Below, piece by piece: positions 1-10,200 of a stretch of DNA of 60,000 nt. This DNA comes from Owenia fusiformis. Lineage: Eukaryota; Annelida; Polychaeta; Sabellida; Oweniidae. The notes beneath the pieces are model-generated. The model did no database searches. It was not told the origin of the DNA and was given only the letters and a program-made list of their open reading frames with translations. The position numbers and the translations under genes are program-made. Each line of letters opens with the position of its first letter. Within the stretch, counting starts at the first letter, position 1. The stretch is from the NCBI GenBank assembly GCA_903813345.2, contig CAIIXF020000001.1:8189098-8249097 (forward strand), in the 5' to 3' direction.

Positions 1-954
1 ATGACTTTAAAAAAAAATGTAGAGATTTTATGAAAAAAAATTGTCAGCTTTTCATTTCTCAAGTATTCAAATTTCCAACCATTTTCCAAAAACAAAATTC
101 CACCATACATTTCAAAAAAGATTATCTTTTTAACACCTATGCAAAGATTGGACAATGGACATACTATTTCAATAATAAAATGCCATATCTAATGTGCCAC
201 TTACTGTTTTAGCATATCAAAAATATTTCGCAACCTGAGACAGTGATGTCATTGATGAATCACTCAGGTGGCAAAAAAAATTCGATCTTTTCTGAATATG
301 CTAAACTTCGAGAATAAACCAATGTTGATTGTCTAACCAGCTTAAAATGTAGAATATATTATGTTTTAGATATTATTGTACCATTGGTTTCTATGAGAAC
401 TAAAATTTTGAAATGCATTTTTCTCTGAACCATTTTCATCGATTGATGAGTTCATTTCTCGCTTATTTATGAACCGATTTTCTTAATTTTTTAAATATGC
501 ATATTACATACTTCTAAGAAGTGACATATTTTATACTCTTAATTTATTGGCACACGCATTTACACGAAGTCCTTTACAAGAAGTAACGTCATTTCTAAGA
601 AGTTGAATTTCAAGGCGGAGTTCAAACCACTCCTTGAATTGACTTAAAACTGAAAACATCCTGTTCTATTCATGAAGGGGCTTTTTTCTCTCGAAATCCC
701 ATGTTGAGTCGACACACACACACAAAATGATTCGATTTTAGGCTAAGATCAATTTACATGTACTTACTGTAAACTTCTTGTTTCCATTATCTGGCAGTAC
801 ACATGTATCAAAGTTGTTGAATGTGAATGCTAGAAAATAAAATAACAAAACATTTTAATTTGAATGTAGGCTATGCATTGCAATATTTAGACTTGGAAAA
901 GGACATTATGCCAGACTGTCTTCAAATGATGGAAAATCTCCTATGTGTATGGGC
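1..954. other. No gene seen
   Basis: AT-rich sequence with only short reading frames lacking protein-like character. A CA run lies near 715-725. No splice-flanked exon was recognised. Confidence 0.6.
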
Positions 955-1084
955 AACGGATAATGGGAAGTTCTCCATACTGACCTATAGATAACATGGG
1001 GGGCTTCTGTTCCACGGTTATGGGAAGCCCTCCATATATTACTTATATTATACCTCCTAGATGGAGGACTTCCCACTATCCGTG
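955..1084. repeat. Small inverted-repeat element (GGATAATGGGAAGT family)
   Basis: Arms of about 24 bp, ACGGATAATGGGAAGTTCTC and its imperfect reverse complement ending at 1084, flank a 75-bp loop with further GGGAAG/CTTCCC pairs. The same arm motif recurs at 46118-46137 with a matching reverse copy near 46180-46195, so this is a dispersed family. Confidence 0.55.
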
Positions 1085-2264
1085 TTCTGTTCACTATGTT
1101 ATGTGTCCCTGAAACTCCCATTTGTGCAAGGAATCTTGCTGCATCTTTAGATTGATTCTAGTAAAAATCCAAGACATGATATTGTCCATACATTTTCATC
1201 ATCTTAGATCACAGGATCAAGTATTATCAAAATAAAATCGAATATGAATGTACTCGCTAAGAGAAGTCGAGGAGAAGCCTGCCAGTCCTAATATGAAATT
1301 CAAATCTGATGCATTTCGATTTTGAATTTTCTGTCTTTTGTTTTTCTATTTTCATTTCAAACTCAAAAATCAAGAAAAATACTCACTATTCCTGTTGCCA
1401 GTCCTGAAATTACTGTTCCCCAACATTGTTTGCTCTTTACTGACTACTTTTCCGGAGATTAAATTGGGTAAAAATAGAATTTCTGGAAAAAAATTCAGGA
1501 AGGCGGTCAATATCAGTTAGAAGTTTTCGTCAACAATAAAATTCGTATATTGGCGCTAATCCTGTTTCGCGGCAATATTGACCAATCACGTTAAAGATGA
1601 CGCCGCGGGAAAACTGATGTATGCTGGGAGTATTTTCTAACAAGAATTTAAAGCTGAAATAAAAACCGATATAGCGAAGAGATGATGTACTTTTGTTTTT
1701 AGCTTTTTATGTGTGTTTTTATGTCACCACCATCACCACCACCACCCTTGGGTGGTACCAGAAAAAAGTGGGCCCAAAATGGGCCTTTTTGAAGAAAATG
1801 GGCCTCAAAATTTCACAAAAAGGGGCCCTTTTTGGTTTTAGTGGCTCAAAATTCCCCCCCCCCCTTGTTGGTTCCCAGATCCGCCCATGCATCATGATGT
1901 AGCATACAGATAATAGATGTGGTTACGAATAAAAAGGGGTGTGTAAGGGGTAATTATGAGACCAAATATGAAGATATGGCTTAGCCGCTCCCCTTAGCTC
2001 CTCCTCTTAGTATTATCCCTATTCAAACTTCATTTGGTAGGATAATCAAAATACCAAATTTTGCCATGATTGACAGATACTACAGATACAATGAGCCCTT
2101 GTGCTACACACATTTGGATTTTGTGTAAGGGCATTTTTGCCCCAGGTTCCCCTTCCCCTACTGGTCCATCAATTGACTTTCAAAAAGGGGTTATTCTTCA
2201 AGGCCTATTTAACACTTAAAATTACTTTCCACATCCCATTCAGGTTTTATCTATTTATTCATCT
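1085..2264. other. No gene; low-complexity and G/C-run sequence
   Basis: A CCA-rich stretch lies at 1718-1747. A region of GGGCC/GGCCC imperfect repeats runs from about 1750 to 1885 and includes a 13-base C run. Nothing coding was recognised. Confidence 0.5.
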
Positions 2265-2792
2265 GTTTTTGTGGGCTTTGTATAAAAAACCTCCTACCTC
2301 ATACCCACCTACCCACGTAAGTGGGACATGATACAGTCTTTGAAAGGGTTCAATTTTAAAGATATTAGTTTATTAAATCTTAGTTTATGATGAATTTAGA
2401 TGATGCATTTGTAATGACCCTTGATAGCAAGTTGCTACTACATCCCAGCTGGGTTCGATTCCCACTCGGAGCATCGAATTTAGCACACTTTCTTTCAATT
2501 TTTTTATCTGGCTTGTTGGACCTATGGTCGTGGTCGTTGTTATTCATTCCCCGTGGGCGCCCTCGGGTCATTACACATTAAAATGCATCCTTATGCCTTT
2601 ATTTATGGATCTGTCACCTGTCTAGTCATAAAATAAAGCCGGAATTGTAGAAATCTTAATAATTTGAGCTATTTTGAGATTAAATAATCTTTAAAATTGA
2701 ACCCTTCAATGAATGTATCATGTTTCACGTAGGTGGGTAGGTGGGTAGGTGGGTATGAGGAAGGAGGTTTTTTATACAAAGCCGTTTTTGTG
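2265..2792. mobile_element. Mutator-like non-autonomous element with long TIRs and 9-bp TSD
   Basis: Terminal inverted repeats of about 90 bp (2274-2363 and 2690-2783) start GGCTTTGTATAAAAAACCTC on both sides. Both ends are flanked by the identical 9-bp sequence GTTTTTGTG (2265-2273 and 2784-2792). Long TIRs with a 9-bp target duplication are the hallmark of MULE elements. The right TIR has two extra copies of an 8-bp GTAGGTGG unit. No transposase is present. Confidence 0.85.
2402..2474 (+). other. tRNA-like sequence inside the MULE-like element
   Basis: GGTTCGATTCC (2452-2462) is a perfect pol III B-box/T-arm, and GATGC at the 5' end can pair with GCATC at the 3' end as an acceptor stem. 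The D-arm and anticodon arm do not fold cleanly, so this is a tRNA relic or a SINE-derived head rather than a working tRNA gene. Confidence 0.5.
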
Positions 2793-3141
2793 ATCCAAAT
2801 GTTTTACTAATTATGATAAAGAAAAGTTAAGGCAATATTGGCAATTTTTATCAAAAAACAACTTTATTTACTATACTTTATCATGCATTTTCACACAATA
2901 ATAAAAATGGCACATACATGCTTTAATATCTCAGGAGTATAGCCAGCATCTAAAAATAGGCTAGGCAAAAGGTGAGGGAAACTCTCTTACCTCTTAAGTA
3001 TTGCATTTAGGTTAGCTATACCCATTTTGATCTCCCTGTTCATCTATACCCCCGATCTATACTCAACTGATCTCTCAGGCTTTCGGTAGGTGATTTAGGT
3101 TCAAACCTAGAGCCTACAGTACTTCAATATTTGAACATTGT

Positions 3142-3679
3142 CACTGGTGATCCACTCGATTACGCTGGTTACCAAAACGGTTCGTTTTGGTAACAAAATG
3201 TCGGAACATCCGGAAGGTACGATTTTTCTCGTTTCCTTATTTTACACGTTGTAGGCAGAATTCCCACGACATTTTTTAAAACAAACGTGTATCAGTACCA
3301 TATGTTTAAGAAATTGTACATATTTGCGAACAAATAGTTCAGAAGACAACAGAATCGTCGATTTACTTCCTCACTTAAGTTACATAAACGGTTTGGGTTA
3401 AAAGTGCAGATCTTAACTGTTTTTCGAAAAAACCGTTTATGTAACTTAAGTGAGGAAGTAAATCGACGATTCTGTTGTCCTCTGAGCTATTTTTTCGCAA
3501 ACATGTACATTTTCTAAAACATATGATACTGATGCACGTTGTGAGAAAAAACGTCGTGGGGATTCTGCCTACAACGCGTGAAATAAGGAAAAAAGAAAAA
3601 TCGTGCCTTCGACATTCCGACATTTTGTTACCAAAACGGTTCGTTTTGGTAACCAGCGTAATCGAGTGGATCACCAGTG
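3142..3679. mobile_element. Foldback MITE, 538 bp, 5-bp target duplication
   Basis: Two arms of about 250 bp are near-perfect reverse complements around a loop near 3400-3420. Termini are CACTGGTGATCCACTCG. Both sides are flanked by ATTGT (3137-3141 and 3680-3684). Each arm also holds an inner palindrome, ACCAAAACGGTTCGTTTTGG. Reading frames of 100 and 113 codons here are by-products of the symmetry. Confidence 0.85.
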
Positions 3680-3760
3680 ATTGTGTAGATAAGAAAAAAC
3701 CATGGGATTTTAACATGAGTAATAGACCTGGTATAAAGGCCAGGGAACTAAAGCATTCAT

Positions 3761-3766
3761 TTTATT
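3761..3766 (-). terminator. Possible poly(A) signal for the pore-loop gene
   Basis: An AATAAA hexamer on the minus strand lies about 450 bp past the stop codon at 4217-4219. A second in-frame TAG directly follows the first stop (4214-4216). The hexamer is common in AT-rich DNA, so this is only plausible. Confidence 0.3.
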
Positions 3767-4216
3767 GTCGATTGTAGTCAAAAATGTACAATAATAATAC
3801 ATTTGCATCAAAAAAAACTTATTTTGAATTTAGATATTAATCTCTCTGTTATTCTGTTCTGCATCACCCCCCCCCCCCCATCAAAAAGTCAGATGTAGAG
3901 TATTGAGAAGGCAATATGGTAACATAAGCAGAACCAAAGTCATATTTCGACTTATAATTCAAAAATGATCTCTTTTCGAAAAATTCAGCAATTTATATTT
4001 TTCATCCATCAGAGTCAAGATTTTTCATCAAAAATTTTCTCTTACAAAAAAAATTTTGCATTTTTTGTTGGTCATCCTTGCAAGTGCAGTAGGTTGGAAT
4101 AAATGTTTGTGCCATTGTCCAGCTAAATATATTCTTGCAATGCTAGATACACAGTTATGGTAGGTGAAGCCTCTGCAGAATTGCATATGGTTCCTGTAGA
4201 TTTTGAGTTTTGCCTA

Positions 4217-7200
4217 CTAACTTGTGGAACGAGGACGCTGTTGTTTTCTCTCATTCTGGGTTGTAGCCATAGTTCCATATGTTCCTGAAAATATATCAAT
4301 TCCATTTAAATATATCATTGAATTATACAAACTACATTATATTTGTCTTACAAGCATGTAAATGAAATTATATATGCATGGGTTTCAAGAGCAAATTGTT
4401 TTCCACGTGAATTAATTGACATGATATATCATTGAAAAATTGAGGGTGTCATTTTGTTTTGTTTATTCAGTCAGTAGACTATTCTTGAAAACAATGCCCT
4501 CTTTTCTAAAACCAAAGAAGCAAAAACATATTGGCTAGATTCATGATGTTATACGTTGCAAGTAGCATTGATCCATGATGTCATTGGTTGCAGGTAGCAT
4601 TGATTCACGATGTCACAGGTTGCAAGTAGCATTAATCCATGATGTCAGGTTGCAGGTAGCATTGATCCATGATGTCATAGGTTGCAGGCAGCATTAATCC
4701 ATGATGTCACAGGTTGCAGGTAGCATTGATCCATGATGTCATAGGTTGCAGGCAGCATTAATCCATGATGTCATAGGTTGCAGATAGCATTGATCCATGA
4801 TGTCATAGGTTGCAGGTAGCATTGATCCATGATGTCACAGGTTGCAAGTAGCATTAATCCATGATGTCAGGTTGCAGGTAGCATTGATCCATGATGTCAT
4901 AGGTTGCAGATAGCATTGATCCATGATGTCATAGGTTGCAGGTAGCATTGATCCATGATGTCACAGGTTGCAAGTAGCATTAATCCATGATGTCAGGTTG
5001 CAGGTAGCATTGATCCATGATGTCATAGGTTGCAGGCAGCATTAATCCATGATGTCACAGGTTCCAGGTAGCATTGATCCATGATGTCATAGGTTGCAGG
5101 CAGCATTAATCCATGATGTCATAGGTTGTAGATAGCATTGATCCATGATGTCACAGGTTGCAAGTAGCATTAATCCATGATGTCAGGTTGCAGGTAGCAT
5201 TGATCCATGATGTCATAGGTTGCAAGTAGCATTAATCCATGATGTCAGGTTGCAGGTAGCATTGATCCATGATGTCAGGTTGCAGGTAGCATTGATCCAT
5301 GATGTCATAGGTTGCAGATAGCATTGATCCATGATGTCATAGGTTGCAGGTAGCATTGATCCATGATGTCACAGGCTGCAAGTAGCATTGTCTCGGAAGC
5401 AAGAATAGGATTAACTTATAGCTAACTCTGGAAGACCTTTTTGAATTTTGTTTGTAAACATGACATCATGGATGTCATCTTGCTTCACAACAACTATAAA
5501 CTGTGACATAATGGATCTGGCCAATATATTTCTTTAGTGTAGTAAGAGATGGTAGGGTTTATAATCTACAGGGTGTCAAATAAATATGTCCATTGAAACT
5601 TCTTGTGAAGTTGATCCATGAAGCCATATTTGAATGTGATAAAGGAAAATTCAGATATCATGCAGACAAAAAGGTTATGCAACCTTGTGTGGATGTTAAA
5701 GCTAAGATGGAAGAACATATTTATTTGACACCCTGTAGTTTATTGTAAAGGTATATTATCTTCTAGAGATATCAAGGTGAAGTACTAGTTGGAGCAACTG
5801 AATCCTACTGAATTAAGATTGCATATTCACATTAAAAAGTAAAAAATACTTGCTCAATATCATTTTTGCATTGAAAGATTCATCTACAAAATCATATAAT
5901 CTCTATACATTTCCCCATGGGCTAATTGAAAGCCCATGGTTTCCTATAATTTAATTTCAATTCTTTATACAAGAGCTTATTCCCAATGATTTCGTTGCTC
6001 TTAGCTTATATGATCTTATTTTTAAATCAAGTATAGCAAATTGCATCAAATGAACAATAACTACAGTGATCAAAGAAATTTTTTGAATATCAATGAGATA
6101 AAACAAATGCTTACCAACAACATTACTAGCATAACTTGTCTGACTTTGACCTGACCCCCTTCGTCGTATTTCAAAATTTCTGGGTGCTGACCTCTGTGAG
6201 CCAATTGTTTGAGACAAAATCGACGCAAAAAACACAAAACTAAGTAGCATCTGAAAAGTAAAAATAGATATTGAGACAAGGCTTGTTTGTTATGTTTTTT
6301 CATACTATTGGCTGTATCTATAGATATCCCTGCGTTCATCACATTTAATTGAGCAAAAATACAATATTCTATATTATCTGTATAAAATTTCCTAGTTTTT
6401 AGTAAATACCAAAATAAGTTCTCTAATTGTTACAACAAACAGTAAAAATGATAAAATAGCTACACATAGGCTCTATGCATCAATGCATGCTATATGTACA
6501 TAAAAGTACATGATATATGCCCCGCTTTCTTTATATGAACCATGAATCATTGCCCTGTCTTATGTCATAACCCTGTCTTTTGAGATTTTTACCTGTAGAG
6601 AGACGAAAATATAGTTGTACCATTCTTTAGGGGTTATATTGCACGAACCTGAAATAAAACAAAAATACCTATATCTGCAATTCCTTATACCAAAATTAGA
6701 AGAAATATATTATCATTAAAGACTAATGGTTTTGGGCCAATATAAAGAAGGCATCTTTATTACAGATCTATTTTTATCGCCCTTTTCAATGTTAAAGACA
6801 ATGTTGCAGCCTCAGTAAATCCTTTTTTGAGATGTTGATCACTGATGGAAGAATGTCAAACGATTAGTGACATGTGACAATGACCAATCTTAAAGTATAC
6901 AAACTTGTAAAGGATTTACATGAACATGCATCTAAATAATACCACCTTTGTAGCGACTCTTTTCAAGGGTCTCCTCTTTAAAATACACTAATTAACAGAC
7001 TGCAATTTTACCAATTTATACCATTGTCAGACTTTGATACAACACCCTCCTAAATATATTAAAGCTCACTTAGAAGCAGCAAAATATGTGCAAATTGTGC
7101 AAACGCCTCTTAACTCATTGCTGACCAACCACGATATATCTCATCTATGATGTCATAATCATATCTAACCAATCCAGAGATATCCCGGGTGCTGTACAAT

Positions 7201-10200
7201 AATTGTCACACAATTTGTACCAATAATCTTCCGAAATATTGTACGGGTCACAAGGGGAATACCGTTGGGTGCAATTGAAATATATTGTCAGCAGCTTCAC
7301 AATGGCATAAAACTCAGTACAGAGGGTGTTGATACAGTCCATTAATTTAAATGCTATATGAAAACATGCCATTTTAATAAATTTTTCATCAAAATGGCCA
7401 GTCACAAGTAGAAAACCTAAAAAATACTTTTGACAAGCAATGAGTTAATATTTCTGTTTCAGTGTATTTGATGATCAGATCTATTTGTGTGTAAAAAGAA
7501 AACATACCACACAAAGTTGCAGTAGAGACTGACAGGTAGAACATCTTCAGGTAGAGTTCTATAACTAATACAGGATCAACATACAGATCCTCACTGATGA
7601 ACTTCCAACTGCTTTTCTAAAATATATGTGATGTCATAATATAATACAATGTCGTTATTTAAAATGAAACTTATATCATTAAATGGCAATTTTTACAAAG
7701 TTAAAATTTTAATATGTTATTTTATTTGTCATGCACATAACAGTACATTTATAACAATGGTCTCAAGGAGCATGTAAGTGGCAGTGTACATACAAAATAG
7801 CTCAACTGTAGCCTAGTTAGTTGCAGAATACGATAAAACATGTACAATCCAAATGGAACTAGACTGGCTTAACTTGTAAGGATTGGCAGGTGTTTACATT
7901 TCAAGGCTTTTTATCATGGATTTCTTTTGTAGATTTAAAAATGAGACCAAGAATTGTCTTCATATTAGAGAGGTGTTCGGATATACAGGTTTTACTGTAC
8001 ATACAAAATAGCTCATGTGTAGTTCATAAGTTGCAGTATACATTCCCAATAGCTCACCTGTAGCCTATAAGTTGCAGTATATATGCCAGCAAATAATAAC
8101 AAGGCAGCAAGGTAAGACTGCGCAAGCAGCCAATTGTTTACCTCATTCGAGAATATCTGTTCGGTTAACTTTCCTTGAAAGAAAAAATCTTGAATCAGAG
8201 GTATATGAAATCAGATGTAACCTACTGAACTATAACTATATATAGTATAACCCCTCTTCTCATTCGTCCTTCTCAATTAGCTTAGCAGATCTGAGGTGTC
8301 AAATTCAATCCAGAAGCTTTGAACTCTTTCATGTTATCTAAGGTAATTAAATATTGTTTAAATGTAAACATGTTTAGAACTTTGACATTGACAATTAATA
8401 GCATACAGTGCTCTCATGCAACTTATTTGGACATTAAAAACTATGAGCTCTATGTTCTATATTTGCAGACTTTGAGGCAGTTGAAACTCCGGATCAGGAG
8501 TGGAAATTAGCCGGAACATTATTGCTAGTTAAATAAAAACAGAATTATGTGATGAGTGTAACAATATCACAAGCACTTGGTCTGCAGAAAGATCTATGTC
8601 AGTTTTGGTTTCTATTTATAGTTGAAAAGTGTTCCACTAACAGAGTAAGAGGCCTAGAGGTGTTATTCCACTTAACAGATTTCACTGTAAATCGAGAGAC
8701 CACTACTGTCATCTTTCTTTATTGATCAAGTCTGTATGATTACAATGTAGATTACAAGTTTTGTAGAAATGATGTTGCTCTAACCTGAAGTAGCTATGAG
8801 TATAACTAGATTAATGCACTGGAGAGTAATCATCACAATCACACTCTGAAAATAAACAACTGTATTGTGAATTACAGCATCAATATTTTTCTGATTTTTG
8901 AAAATTTGTGAAAAATGAAGTATATTTCACCATGGGCTTTCAACTAGAATGATATACATGCTTTTTTAATTTCCTGTACGTCCCAGATTGGTAATGCATG
9001 CCCTAGTAGATACTGAGGCCTATTAAAAATGCACTAACAGTACAACTTAAGTCTTAGTGGAATACCTTTAATACCTCTAAATGGTGTTCCACTCGGGAGG
9101 TGTTCCACTTATAGAGGTTCATTTAAGAGTCAGTTGGTCTTGGGACTATGAAAAGTGTTCAACTAGCGGATGTTTAACTTATAGAGGTAATTAGACACGG
9201 GATGGAATGCTCTGTGAGCAAAACATCATTGAATGGTATCTTTTACAAAACATCAAAAGAGAATAATTGAGATACTTACAGCATAGAAACTGTGAGATAT
9301 CGCTGCATCTTCCTCCTTTGTTGGCCACAGGTCTATCACTGTCAACACTGTTAAGTTCAATGCCTGCATGGGAAACAAACAGAAAAACATGTCGTTTAAA
9401 GAGAGTTGTTGTGGTAGGAAAGCACAATTAAGACCCTCTGTTTTTGCATATTGAGCCGTACCACATATTCACATATCTGCTTACTTATGAAGAAGCGCCA
9501 AATGTGCTGCTTTATGTGCTAATTTTGCGATTGTGCTGACTGGTCAAAACTTGAATAAACCGGAGAAATCCATATGTAATCTGATTGGTCGTTAAATTTG
9601 TTTATCAGTATGATATGGTAACGTGACCAAAGAAACTCTGTGAATGGCAGTTATGGAAATTCTAAAAGAAATTAACAAATGGCTTTGAAATTAATTGGCT
9701 GCCTGGCTCAAGGCATGTACCCAGGTGCCGAAGCGCATGTTCTCGTGTCACTTGACAAGGTTTTCCCCCACTTGCCCCGATTGAACATAGTTGTGTTCAA
9801 TTCTGACAGTTGGTTGTTCTGTTGATTTCCTCAATATATCTGCAATACTATACCCATACGTTGGTCTCTAGATCCGATATCTAAGGTATGTAGGCAATTT
9901 TAATGGGAAATCATTGATTGTCCGGGAGAGAAACCTATTATATGGCCATGGCATACTGTATCTTTAGCATGAGTTGAAAGTAAAGCCTGTTAAAGTGAAA
10001 CACCTTTAGCACATTTAAATTATCTTCTATTTGGAAGGTGTTCCACTTACAAATGTACATATAATATAAAGTTGATAGAACACACAGATTTTTGAAAAAT
10101 GTTCCACTTATGTGTAAAGCTTCCAATACCTCAGTTTTTAGCTATTTTACAAATTGTATTTTGATAATTTCACTAGTGATTTTCAAGTCGCCCCAAATTG

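Noticed and set aside
2402-2474. A functional tRNA gene
   Set aside because: Only the T-arm/B-box and a weak acceptor stem are convincing; D and anticodon arms do not fold, and it sits inside a transposon.
3375-3777. Open frames of 113 and 100 codons on opposite strands
   Set aside because: They lie in the two arms of a foldback element, and the symmetry explains both.
4541-5390. CRISPR-like regular repeats
   Set aside because: Repeats are head to tail with no unique spacers and lie in a eukaryotic intron; a minisatellite.
6070-6342. Alternative frame across exon 6115-6250
   Set aside because: The phase inherited from the upstream exon selects the other frame, which encodes the third membrane helix and joins the last exon correctly.
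7145-7405. 86-codon minus-strand frame as an extra exon of the pore-loop gene
   Set aside because: It lies wholly inside a TTAA-flanked MITE, and the neighbouring exons join in phase without it.
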